A stretch of 64,000 bases of DNA, taken from G965276675 sp965276675. GTDB taxonomy: Bacteria; Acidobacteriota; Terriglobia; Terriglobales; Acidobacteriaceae. This document shows, piece by piece, positions 8,307 to 16,586 of the stretch (position 1 is its first letter; the number at the start of each line of letters is the position of its first letter). The stretch spans positions 248,001-312,000 of the forward strand of contig OZ255624.1 of NCBI GenBank assembly GCA_965276675.1, read 5' to 3'. A model generated the notes under the pieces. That model did not search any database. It worked only from the letters and a program-made list of their open reading frames with translations, and was not told the origin of the DNA. Position numbers and translations under genes: made by a program.

Positions 8307-8918
8307 TCACCATTCGCTCTGCACCCGGCCAGCCGTCGTGTACGGCGCAGCCCAAAGAGCCACTTGGAGCTGCATGGATTTACACCAGGCTCGATGCATT
8401 CCCTCTACGTCCTCAACCGAATGATCCTTGGCCGCAAGATAGGGTTTGATCGTCTCGTTCATGACGGCTACGAACCCAAGGATGTCGCGAAGCGGGACGT
8501 ACGGTGTAGATTGAACCTCGTCCGTCATGTTCTTCTTCAGGCTCGTGTGCCGTAGTGCGATCTCCTGCTGGTAGTTCAACCAATCCTGGTCATAGGGGCG
8601 AAGGCATGTATCGAGAATCCACTGCTCGAAGTGGAGATTGCTCTGAGCCAGGTAGTCAGGTAATGGGGCACCCTCGGGTGAGCGCGAATGCCTGGCGAGG
8701 TTGGGTATCCCCGCGATGATCTTGCTTCGCCAGTGGGCTACGATCTCTCGTGTCTGGCTCCCGAGCACTCCTCCTGCCCTGCGCAATTGGCGTTGGTCTT
8801 CTTCGGTGAAACCGACGGTGGTCTTCAGCTCATGAAGCTCTTGCATCGAGACGGGAGAGCGAGCGACCTCGTCTGTGCCGTATGTGTAACCGTGCAGGTG
8901 ATCAGCGTCGTTCGTCAT
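8307..8918 (-). CDS. Protoglobin-domain protein (haem globin)
   Basis: This 203-residue, single-domain protein matches protoglobins: YTYGTDEVARSPVSMQEL, then TVGFTEEDQRQLRRAGGVL, the proximal-histidine region EIALRHTSLKKN and a C-terminal LWAAPYTTAGRVQSEW. Protoglobins bind O2, CO or NO at a haem held by that histidine; no signalling domain is attached, so this is not a globin-coupled sensor in the strict sense. An upstream frame extension has no homology; the ATG at 8918 begins the conserved part. A role in gas or nitrosative/aldehyde stress is only inferred from neighbouring redox genes. Confidence 0.8.
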   Translation of the reverse strand: MTNDADHLHGYTYGTDEVARSPVSMQELHELKTTVGFTEEDQRQLRRAGGVLGSQTREIVAHWRSKIIAGIPNLARHSRSPEGAPLPDYLAQSNLHFEQWILDTCLRPYDQDWLNYQQEIALRHTSLKKNMTDEVQSTPYVPLRDILGFVAVMNETIKPYLAAKDHSVEDVEGMHRAWCKSMQLQVALWAAPYTTAGRVQSEW

Positions 8919-8952
8919 CGAAGCCGATCTCTGGCGGCGGTGTTGCGAAAGG

Positions 8953-9321
8953 CTATGCAGGTAAAGAGGCTTTGGAGGAAAACAGCGGGACGAGTCCTTC
9001 GAGCAGGGTAGGGTGAGTGAGAATGGCGTCTCGCAGGGCCGTGTACGGGAGACCCGCAATCATCGCGATCTGGACGGATGCCATAATCTCACCGGCGTTT
9101 ACCCCGAAAGCCGTAAAGCCCAGGATCCGATCACTGCCGGTCTCTACCAAGGGCTTTCAGGAACCCGCGTGTCTCCGAAAGGGTTTGTACCCAATGTACT
9201 TGCGCTCAATAACGGCGACGCGTTGACCCTCTTTGGCGAGAGTCCATGCTAGGAACTTGGAGCCTTCCCCGCTGCCGAGGATGACAAGGTCAAACTCTTC
9301 TGCCTGTTCACCGGTGTTCAT
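8953..9321 (-). pseudogene. Pyridine nucleotide-disulphide oxidoreductase: N- and C-ends fused by deletion
   Basis: The ATG at 9321 starts EEFDLVILGSGEGSKFLAW, a Rossmann FAD-binding start, ending near VIERKYIG, just before the redox CxxxxC segment. The sequence then passes to the family C-terminal dimerisation domain: VETGSDRILGFTAFGVNAGE followed by ALRDAILTHPTLLEGLVPLF. About 340 residues, including both redox cysteines, are missing. A one-base insertion near 9150 (an extra T in CTTGGTA) puts the tail in another frame. The start overlaps the upstream hydrolase stop (ATGA, with GGAGG before it), so the two were once an operon. Confidence 0.8.
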
Positions 9322-10286
9322 GCGACCTCCTTGGAGAACGGATTGAGGAAGCCGAGCATCGCTGTGGCTATCTCCTCGACGTGTGTCTCCAGAGCAAAGT
9401 GGCTGGTTTCGAGCATTTGCACAGTGGCATGGGGATTGTCACGCCGGAATGCTTCCGCGCCCGCTGGAATGAAGAACGGATCGTATTTTCCCCAGATCGC
9501 CAGCAGTGGAGGCTTGGAGCTACGGAAGTACTGCTGGAACGCGGGGTAGAGCTTAACGTTGTTCGCGTAATCGAGGAACAAATCCAACTGAATGTCCATG
9601 TTGCCCGGACGAGCGATCATCGCGGCATCCAGCGTGTACCCCACCGGGTCGATCCGCTCAGGATGAGGCACGCCATCTGTGTACTGCGAACGCAGTCCGG
9701 CCGGATCGAGCGCCTGGCGCAGAGTCTCCCGGTTCCCTGCAGAAGGTTCCCTCCAGTAGCGCTGGATCGGTGCCCACGCATCGCCCAGCCCCTCTTCGTA
9801 GGCGTTCCCGTTCTGCGAGACGATCGCCATGACACGCTCAGGGTGTGCCATGGCAAGCCGGAAGCCGGTCGGAGCACCGTAGTCGAACACATAGAGCGCA
9901 TAGCGTTTCAGGTGGAGGGCTTCGGTAAAGGCAAGCACCGTGGCAGCCAAAGCGTCGAAGGTGTAGTTGTATCGCCTCGTCTGCGGCACAACCGTAAAGC
10001 CAAATCCGGGCAAGTCGGGCGCGATCACTCGGTATTTCCCAGCAAGTCTTGGGATGAGTTCACGGTACTGGAACGACGAGGCGGGAAAGCCATGCAACAG
10101 GAGAACGACAGGGGCGTCTCGCGGTCCGGCTTCTCGATAGAAGATATCAACATCATCAGCTTCTAATCGATGGATGGAGGTACTTGGGACAAGATGACTC
10201 ACGTTCGAACTCACTTCCTGTGGAGCGGCAACGGTGCTGGCCAGCAACGCACCCGAACCTTGAGAGAAGAAGTCACGTCGGTTCAT
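9318..10286 (-). CDS. Alpha/beta hydrolase, haloalkane dehalogenase/epoxide hydrolase-like, probable Tat export
   Basis: The N-terminus MNRRDFFSQGSGALLAS carries RRDFF followed by a short apolar stretch, resembling a twin-arginine signal. The fold is clear: VVLLLHGFPASSFQYRELIP (oxyanion HGFP), the nucleophile elbow VFDYGAPTG with Asp in place of Ser, the acid region GKYDPFF and the histidine in TSHFALETH. An Asp nucleophile indicates C-halogen or epoxide ester chemistry rather than lipase activity. The start has AGGAG upstream. The stop overlaps the truncated oxidoreductase by 4 bases. Confidence 0.85.
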   Translation of the reverse strand: MNRRDFFSQGSGALLASTVAAPQEVSSNVSHLVPSTSIHRLEADDVDIFYREAGPRDAPVVLLLHGFPASSFQYRELIPRLAGKYRVIAPDLPGFGFTVVPQTRRYNYTFDALAATVLAFTEALHLKRYALYVFDYGAPTGFRLAMAHPERVMAIVSQNGNAYEEGLGDAWAPIQRYWREPSAGNRETLRQALDPAGLRSQYTDGVPHPERIDPVGYTLDAAMIARPGNMDIQLDLFLDYANNVKLYPAFQQYFRSSKPPLLAIWGKYDPFFIPAGAEAFRRDNPHATVQMLETSHFALETHVEEIATAMLGFLNPFSKEVA

Positions 10287-10328
10287 AGGGCTCCTGAGCT
10301 GGCGGAGTCTGCGCGGCTAGACATATGG

Positions 10329-10723
10329 TTAATTACCTGCAGCTTGCGTCATGAGCCTGATCGCTGCGTCCAGCGGAGCGGCTTCCGAGAGGACCGCATG
10401 ACGGCTTCGCAGGTAGGCAACACTGTTCTGCGTAATCCAGACAGCGCCGTCTTCATCTTCCGTGATCAAAATCTTTAGCGGCAAATCCAAGGCCAGCGTT
10501 GGCGCCTCGATCATGAGCGGTGTTCCAGCCTGGGGCGCGCCAAAGATTAACAGGAACGCAGGGTTCATCTGCATCCCTGCGCGCGCGGCCTCACCGCTGT
10601 GGTCGATACGGCAGAAATCCGAATGCCTTTCTGTGCAAGGGTCGCCTCAAGCTTCGCCAAGGTATCTGCGAAGGAATAGATACTGCGGAGGTGAAGCATA
10701 CCGTGCTGCTCTGCTGCGAACAT
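10329..10723 (-). pseudogene. DUF302 family protein with a frameshift
   Basis: The first part (IYSFADTLAKLEATLAQKGI) and the second part (FLLIFGAPQAGTPLMIEAP, then LPLKILITEDEDGAVWITQN) are the two halves of a DUF302 domain in different frames. Joining them at about 10592-10600 by adding one base restores ...RIDHSGEAARAGMQMNP..., the expected middle. DUF302 proteins are small, of unknown activity. The start at 10723 is uncertain; a Met 8 codons later is possible. It lies behind the dehalogenase-like gene on the same strand. Confidence 0.75.
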
Positions 10724-11159
10724 TGCGCCCTTCCACTCCGGGAGGCTTAGACCTTTGCCAGCTTCACGGACTTGCGGTAGACGGACCTGGACGTTCTGTG
10801 ATGCATCAGACCGGCAGGACGAATACGCGATGAGTATAGGCCTATTCCAAACGCAGCAGATTGTCGCGGCGTCGCGGCAACATGTGTGGGGGCACCTCAA
10901 GAAACGGAGTATTACGTACGTTTAGCTCCGGAGACGAGTGTTGGCCGACTCCAAAGGAAGCCACCCTCATTGGGTTTATTGATTGCAGGACGGGTTGTCG
11001 GACGTTTCGCCTCAAAAGGGGTTCCAACAGACTCCGTTGCCGACTGTGCAACAAACGGCGGTCTGTTGGGAACTCTTAACAGAGTTCTTTAGGTAGGTAT
11101 CTGTTCCGCTGCTACTCAAACGCCAAGAAGAACGGAGCATAAACACTTCCAGAAGGGGT
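10724..11159. other. Gap with no recognisable gene
   Basis: Short open frames exist on both strands but none has a ribosome binding site, family motif or convincing residue composition. An upstream extension of the DUF302 frame (QVREAGKGLSLPEWKGA) might be another worn gene end. Given the heavily decayed surroundings, it is probably eroded sequence. Confidence 0.5.
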
Positions 11160-11762
11160 TCATGAGCGCGCCTTTCGCAGACCGTGCATCGCGTGGTGGA
11201 AGACCCTGTCGATGTACGCATCCGAGATTGGCCCTGTGCCGATCTGAAGACGGTAGTACATCGGGGCGTAAAGTAGATCGACAGTCGTTTCCACATCAAT
11301 GTCGGCTCGCAAGTCTCCTTGACTAATCGCTTCATGCACGGCGGCAAGCGCACGTTTGCGACGAGGCAAAGTCCAATCTTCACGGAAGGTCTTCGCCAGC
11401 TCGGGATCGAACTGAGCCTCAGCGAGAAGAGCTTTGACAAGCGCTCCATCGCGGCCTCGGAATGCCTTACCGGTGGCATGCATCTGCAACCGAATGCTTT
11501 CTAAAGCTGTTTCGGCCGTTGGGAAAGAAGATGCCGAGCTGAGCTGGTCGATGAACGCTTCCATAATGACGGCCGCCTTATTTGGCCAACGCCGATAGAT
11601 GGTCGTCTTGCCAACACCGGTTCGAGCGGCGATTGCCTCGGTGCTGACGGCACGGAAGCCCTCTTCAAGAACTAAGTCCAGAGCGGTCTTCAAGATGGCT
11701 TTGTGAAGCCGTTCGCTTCGGGGACGTCCGCCCTTTGCTGCTGGACGCGGCGATTCACTCAT
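11160..11762 (-). CDS. TetR/AcrR-family transcriptional repressor
   Basis: The intact 200-residue protein has a Lys/Arg-rich start (KGGRPRSERLHKAILKTALD), the helix-turn-helix STEAIAARTGVGKTTIYRRW and a TetR_C-like ligand/dimer domain. It is divergent from a run of six plus-strand genes starting at 12025, and two inverted repeats with GATAC/GTATC arms lie between them. It probably represses both itself and the hydrolase-oxidoreductase cluster, released by a small organic ligand; the ligand is unknown. Confidence 0.9.
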   Translation of the reverse strand: MSESPRPAAKGGRPRSERLHKAILKTALDLVLEEGFRAVSTEAIAARTGVGKTTIYRRWPNKAAVIMEAFIDQLSSASSFPTAETALESIRLQMHATGKAFRGRDGALVKALLAEAQFDPELAKTFREDWTLPRRKRALAAVHEAISQGDLRADIDVETTVDLLYAPMYYRLQIGTGPISDAYIDRVFHHAMHGLRKARS

Positions 11763-11817
11763 TGCTGACCTCTATTCGAAGTTCTCTGGGAGATTCAGAA
11801 CTTCATGCATCCTAAAC

Positions 11818-11872
11818 GATACGGCACGTATCCTATACTCAGATGATTACCGATACGACCCGTGTTGTATCG
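11818..11872. promoter_or_regulatory. Two putative TetR operators (GATAC/GTATC inverted repeats)
   Basis: Site 1, GATACGGCACGTATC at 11818-11832, is a 5-bp inverted repeat with a 5-base centre. Its right arm also pairs in GTAT-CCT-ATAC (11828-11838). Site 2 is CGATAC at 11851-11856 and GTATCG at 11867-11872, 10 bases apart. Both lie in the 262-base divergent region between the TetR gene and the cluster it faces, the normal place for autoregulated TetR operators. Confidence 0.6.
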
Positions 11873-12024
11873 AAGAATCAAGGATATCAACTTTGCGTTG
11901 TTGACGGTTTCCGATGTCTTGTGACGGTCTGAGTCGCGCCTAACCCGACCGCAACCCCATCTGGACGGCCCGAATGAGAGCCGTCCCGATCACCACCCGC
12001 AGACGATTCAGGAGAGAATTCGAT

Positions 12025-12933
12025 ATGAGCGACTACACCCATCAGACGGCACCTACCCAATTCGTCGAAGCCACCGGCATCCGATTCGCGTACCGCCGCT
12101 TCGGCAAGAAGACCGGTGTGCCGCTGGTCTTCAACATCCACCTTTTAGGCAATCTGGACAGTTGGGATCCCGCCGTTACCGACGGATTGGCTGAGAACCG
12201 TGAAGTGATCCTGTTCGACAACGCCGGTGTCGGTAGATCGACCGGCGAGGTCCCTCGCACCTTCGACGAAATGGCGAAGAATGCTGAGGCATTCATCGAC
12301 GCCCTCGGGCTAACCGGGATTGATCTTCTCGGTTTCTCGATCGGGTCCATGATCGCTCAGATGATCGCTCTTGAACGCCCAGACCTGATTCGCAAGCTGG
12401 TGCTGGTAGGAAGCGGACCGCGTAACGGAGAGAGCATTCCTCTTACGCCGGAGTCGGCTGTCCTCTTCAGCAAGAAATATGCAAACCCTGACGACTTCTG
12501 GCTCGAAGGTTTCTTTACGGAGTCGCAGACAAGTCGGGCAGCAGGTGCAGCCTTTTTGAAGCGCCGTAACGCCCGCACTGTAGATCGTGACCTTGAACCG
12601 GACGAGAAGGTGGGGCCAGCGCAGATTGCGGCTCTCGAGGAATGGGGTAAGCCAAGCGGGGAACGCTTCGCTTACCTGAAGAAGATTGAAATGCCAGTCT
12701 TGGTGGTGGGCGGCAAGTCCGACATCATCTTCTACACGGTGAATTCGCCCATTCTGTTTCAGCATCTGCCAAACGCGCAATTGATCCTCTACCCTGACGC
12801 CGCACACGGCTCACTCTTCCAGTACCCGCAGATGTTTGTCGAGCACGTCTCGCTGTTTCTTGATCACTTCCATGATCTCGACCACGGACTGGAAGCCGAC
12901 CTACTTCGAAGTGAGCCAGTGCTGGTCGGATAG
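12025..12933 (+). CDS. Alpha/beta hydrolase
   Basis: The 302-residue cytoplasmic protein has the nucleophile elbow LLGFSIGSMIAQMIA (Ser in GFSIG), an early FDNAGVGRSTGE block typical of this hydrolase class, the acid region VGGKSDIIF and a late PDAAHGSLFQYP histidine. AGGAGAG about 9 bases upstream fixes the start at 12025; the longer frame from 11974 has no homology. It is the first gene of the plus-strand cluster opposite the TetR repressor. Confidence 0.85.
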   Translation: MSDYTHQTAPTQFVEATGIRFAYRRFGKKTGVPLVFNIHLLGNLDSWDPAVTDGLAENREVILFDNAGVGRSTGEVPRTFDEMAKNAEAFIDALGLTGIDLLGFSIGSMIAQMIALERPDLIRKLVLVGSGPRNGESIPLTPESAVLFSKKYANPDDFWLEGFFTESQTSRAAGAAFLKRRNARTVDRDLEPDEKVGPAQIAALEEWGKPSGERFAYLKKIEMPVLVVGGKSDIIFYTVNSPILFQHLPNAQLILYPDAAHGSLFQYPQMFVEHVSLFLDHFHDLDHGLEADLLRSEPVLVG

Positions 12934-13024
12934 ATCTCTCATAGAACGCCTGCCCTTAGCCGATTTCGTGACCAGGGCTCACCCAAATAGAAGTCAACGA
13001 AAGCGGAAAAAGCAGGAGCACTCC

Positions 13025-13810
13025 ATGAAGACGCTCAACAAGTACCACGCGGCACTATCTCTCGCAGTTCTCGGCTGCATGCTCTTTGGCAGCGCCGTCA
13101 TCGCTCGGGCGCAAGGCGATGATTCACTGAAGACGAAGGACGTGATTCTGGTTCATGGAGCCTGGGCAGATGGTTCGAGCTGGTCTAAGGTCATCCCACT
13201 GTTGGAGAGGAGAGGGTTTCACGTAACTGCCGTCCAGCTGCCACTCACTTCGATTGCCGACGATGTCGCCACGGTTGAGCGGGCCATCGCGTTGGATCCA
13301 GGTCCTGTTCTGCTCGTCGGGCACTCCTACGGGGGCATTGTCATCACCGAGGCCGGCAACGACGCCAAGGTAACTGGCTTGGTTTACGTCTCCGCATACG
13401 CTCCCGACGCGGGACAATCAGCTCTATCGCTGAATGCCTTGGTACCTGTCACTCCGGTTGGGGCTGAAATCAGACTGAATGCGGGTTTTCTGAGTCTTAC
13501 CCCTGAAGGCATTCTCAACGATTTCGCGCAGGACCTGCCAAATTACGAGAAGCAAACCTTAGTGGCGACCCAGGGACCGGTCGCCGCCGTGACGTTTGGC
13601 ACACCAGCTACCGCACCGGCTTGGAAAACGAAGCCATCGTGGTACATGATCGCCAGCGAAGATCGGGTTATCTCCCCTCAGCTTGAGGCGATGATGGCGC
13701 AAACCATCAATGCAACGACGGTCACCGTTCGTTCTAGCCACGTGATCATGTTGTCAAAACCCGAGGCAGTGTTCGACGTGATCGTGCACGCAGCTCACGG
13801 TCGAGATTGA
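13025..13810 (+). CDS. Secreted alpha/beta hydrolase (EstC/salicylate esterase-like)
   Basis: A signal peptide (hydrophobic stretch ending in VIARAQG, about residues 1-30) precedes a 230-residue hydrolase with VILVHGAWADGSSWSKVIP, the elbow VGHSYGGIVITEA and a final SSHVIMLSKPEAV histidine block. This HGAWADxSSW pattern marks a subgroup of small esterases of unknown natural substrate. AGGAG precedes the ATG at 13025. It is the second gene of the TetR-facing cluster, 91 bases after the first. Confidence 0.85.
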   Translation: MKTLNKYHAALSLAVLGCMLFGSAVIARAQGDDSLKTKDVILVHGAWADGSSWSKVIPLLERRGFHVTAVQLPLTSIADDVATVERAIALDPGPVLLVGHSYGGIVITEAGNDAKVTGLVYVSAYAPDAGQSALSLNALVPVTPVGAEIRLNAGFLSLTPEGILNDFAQDLPNYEKQTLVATQGPVAAVTFGTPATAPAWKTKPSWYMIASEDRVISPQLEAMMAQTINATTVTVRSSHVIMLSKPEAVFDVIVHAAHGRD

Positions 13811-13967
13811 AGGGCTTTCGCACCATAGCTGTTACCTCGTCCGAGATGTCCCACGGCGGCGATCCTACCGGCCGTGAGAGTAAATAGGCGCAGCTGAACG
13901 GTGGAATTGGCTTGGCATCACGCTTCCACGTCTTCTACTTTTCACTCACAAACCCAAAGGAGCACAG

Positions 13968-14660
13968 ATGAAGACGGAGAACGATGCACATAGCGAAGCC
14001 CTTGTTCAGGAGAAGCCGCAACTGGCAGGTGCCGGGGAAAGTTCTCGGCGAGCTTTCTTTGTCAACGCAGCCGTGGTGGGGTTGGGGCTTGCCACCGGAG
14101 CGGCTACAGCCTCAGCGGAACCTTCGGAGAACGGGGTAGCGGATGCCAAAATCAGGCGCGCTCTACTTGCAGGTCCTGCAGGTCTCACGAAGGACGCGAC
14201 CGTAGTCGATAGAGACGCGGCCGGCAACATGAAGGTTCTGCGTCAGGGCACAAACAAATGGATCTGTACGCCCGGTGACGAGAACAAGATCGGCGATCCG
14301 CCCATGTGCGCTGACCCTGTCGCGATGCAGTGGTTCGCCGATGTCAAAGCGAGAAAGCCGAAGCCTACCAACACTGTCCCTGGTATGGCTTACATGCTTT
14401 GCGGAGCGACACAGCGAAGTAATACCAACCCCTTTGACACCATAAGCGCCGCCATCCCCATTGGTCCACACTGGATGATCCTGTGGCCATTTGAGGCGGC
14501 TCTCTACGGTCTGCCAACCACGCTTAGAGACAAAGGGGCGTGGATGATGTTTGCCGATACGCCCTATGCCTACCTGCACATTTGCGGCAGCCCCTGGGAA
14601 GGAAATGAGTACCAGGCCGATAAGCCCGCCATCTGGACCATGTCGTACTCCCAGTCCTAA
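13968..14660 (+). CDS. Tat-signal protein of unknown function
   Basis: The 230-residue protein starts with a polar leader and SSRRAFFVNAAVVGLGLATG, a good twin-arginine signal cleaved near ASA-EP (about residue 50). The mature part has conserved-looking blocks NKWICTPGDENKIGDPPMC, VPGMAYMLCGATQRS and TPYAYLHICG, with four cysteines, and a tryptophan-rich middle. I do not recognise the family. The location suggests an exported partner of the redox enzymes that follow. A standard spacing of AAGGAGCACAG precedes the ATG. Confidence 0.75.
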   Translation: MKTENDAHSEALVQEKPQLAGAGESSRRAFFVNAAVVGLGLATGAATASAEPSENGVADAKIRRALLAGPAGLTKDATVVDRDAAGNMKVLRQGTNKWICTPGDENKIGDPPMCADPVAMQWFADVKARKPKPTNTVPGMAYMLCGATQRSNTNPFDTISAAIPIGPHWMILWPFEAALYGLPTTLRDKGAWMMFADTPYAYLHICGSPWEGNEYQADKPAIWTMSYSQS

Positions 14661-14700
14661 ATGGGCTTTGCGCGTCTTTCGACGCAAGAGAGAGCAACAA

Positions 14701-15723
14701 GTGAAAGCACTCATGTTTAGCACGGTCGGTGATCCCAGCGAGGTTCTACGACTCGAAGAGATCGAAGAAGCGAAACCGGCTCAGGACGAGGTGCTATTGC
14801 AGATGCTCTTCAGCCCGGTTAACCCTTCAGACCTGCACATGGTGCGTGGCCGCTATGGTTACCAGCCAGTTCTGCCTGCCAGTCCGGGTGCAGAGGGAGT
14901 CGGGATCGTTCTTGAGGTCGGAAAGGACGCAACCAATGTGCGGGTTGGGGACCGAGCCATCTGCATCGACACTTGGAATCTATGGCGCGAAAGAGTCATC
15001 TGTAAGGCCTCCAACGTTGTTCCGGTGCCAGGTTCCATTACGGACGAGACTGCTGCAACGAGTTATCAAAACCCGCTCACCGCGTGGGCTCTAACACAAT
15101 CCATCCAGCAGCTCGGGGAGGGAAAATGGCTCCTGCAAACAGCCGCGGCGTCCAGCGTGGGCAGACTGGTTCTGCAGCTTTCCAAAGTTTACGGATTCCA
15201 CACCATCAATGTGATTCACCGACGCGCACAGGCCGAGGTCATTCAAGCTGTGGGAGGCGATGAGATCGTCTGCACGGAGGACGAAAATCTTCGGGATCGC
15301 CTGGAGCAGATCACAGAGGGAAAAGGAATCGATTATGCGATCGACTGTGTTGCCGGCGAAGTAGGCGGGGAGATCGTTCGGAACCTCGCACCTACAGGCA
15401 TGCTGGTGCAATTCGGCGCGTTATCGAGTCACCGTCAGACAGACCCCGCGAAATTCATCATGCCTGTCTTCAGCCCAAAGCTCATTTACTCGGCAGCCAC
15501 CGTGCGAGGCTGGTGGCTCCCGAGGTGGCTCGAAACTCAGCGCATAGAAAGTGTAAGAAACGTCCTGACGGATCTACTAAGCATGATCGGTGACGCACGC
15601 CTGACGCTTCCTCCGACAACAAGCATGCCATTGGAGAGATTTCAGGAAGCGATCAGTATGGCTGACGGCGGTTCATCAGAGGGTAAGAAGGTCTTGCTCA
15701 GACTGTCCAACATCGTACGTTAG
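14701..15723 (+). CDS. MDR-family enoyl reductase-like oxidoreductase
   Basis: The 340-residue protein begins with GTG at 14701 (KALMFSTVGDPSEVLRLEE), after AGAGAG. It follows the trans-2-enoyl reductase branch of the MDR superfamily: FSPVNPSDLHMVRGRYGYQP, PASPGAEGVGIVLEVGKD, and the cofactor loop LLQTAAASSVGRLVLQLSKV followed by TINVIHRR. It would reduce a C=C double bond with NADPH; the substrate is unknown. It follows the Tat protein by 40 bases. Confidence 0.8.
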   Translation: MKALMFSTVGDPSEVLRLEEIEEAKPAQDEVLLQMLFSPVNPSDLHMVRGRYGYQPVLPASPGAEGVGIVLEVGKDATNVRVGDRAICIDTWNLWRERVICKASNVVPVPGSITDETAATSYQNPLTAWALTQSIQQLGEGKWLLQTAAASSVGRLVLQLSKVYGFHTINVIHRRAQAEVIQAVGGDEIVCTEDENLRDRLEQITEGKGIDYAIDCVAGEVGGEIVRNLAPTGMLVQFGALSSHRQTDPAKFIMPVFSPKLIYSAATVRGWWLPRWLETQRIESVRNVLTDLLSMIGDARLTLPPTTSMPLERFQEAISMADGGSSEGKKVLLRLSNIVR

Positions 15724-15810
15724 CCCAAGGCTCACCAACAGGCACTACGGGTTCTTCGACAAGGATGGCCACGAAATGAATGAGAGCATCAAGAAAGAAG
15801 GAAGAACATC

Positions 15811-16560
15811 ATGGGAAAGCTCGACGGCAAAGTAGCGTTGGTAACGGGCGGCACCAGTGGCATCGGCTTGGCAACTGCAAAGCTCTTTGTGTCCGAGGGA
15901 GCGCATGTCTACGTCACGGGTCGTCGGCAGGAGAAGGTCGATCAGGCAGTGAAGGCCCTTGGCAAGGGCTGTACTGGCGTACAGGGCGATGTTGCGAGCA
16001 TGGCCGATCTCGACAGGCTCTTCAAGCAAATTGGAGAGGAGAAGGGCAGGCTCGATGTCGTGTTCGCCAATGCGGGCGCAGCTGAGTTTGCTCCGTTCGG
16101 GCATGTGGAGGAAGCGCACTTCGACCGGATGTTCGACGGCAACGTCAAAGGTCTGCTGTTCACCGTGCAAAAGGGTTTGCCACTTATCCCGGACGGTGGC
16201 TCGGTGATTCTGATGTCTTCAGTGGTCGGGAGCAAGGGCCTGCCGGCCAACACGGTCTATGCCGCCACGAAAGCAGCGATCCGCTCCTTTGCGCGGACGT
16301 GGACGACAGACCTCAAAGAGCGCAAAATTCGCGTGAATGCCATCAGCCCGGGACCGATCGACACCGAAGGTTTGCGCGAGCTGTTGGGCGATTCCCCCGA
16401 GGGGCAACAACGCAAGGAGAGCTTCGGGCAAAGTGTTCCTCTCGGACGTGTGGGTCACGCGGACGAGATTGCCAAAGCTGTACTGTTCCTTGCCTCTGAT
16501 GACAGCAGCTATGTCATTGGAGCCGAACTGTTCGTCGATGGCGGCATGGGGCAGGTCTAA
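15811..16560 (+). CDS. Short-chain dehydrogenase/reductase
   Basis: The 249-residue classical SDR has TGGTSGIG for cofactor binding, an ANAGAAEF block, SSVVG with the catalytic Ser, YAATKAAIRSF with Tyr and Lys, and the C-terminal FVDGGMGQV. It is complete. Its start differs from the 31-residue stub at 5971 but belongs to the same wide family. It is followed 26 bases later by a second SDR, so the pair probably arose by duplication or co-recruitment and shares a transcript. Confidence 0.9.
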   Translation: MGKLDGKVALVTGGTSGIGLATAKLFVSEGAHVYVTGRRQEKVDQAVKALGKGCTGVQGDVASMADLDRLFKQIGEEKGRLDVVFANAGAAEFAPFGHVEEAHFDRMFDGNVKGLLFTVQKGLPLIPDGGSVILMSSVVGSKGLPANTVYAATKAAIRSFARTWTTDLKERKIRVNAISPGPIDTEGLRELLGDSPEGQQRKESFGQSVPLGRVGHADEIAKAVLFLASDDSSYVIGAELFVDGGMGQV

Positions 16561-16586
16561 TCCAGGTGCGATCAAAAGGAGACGTT

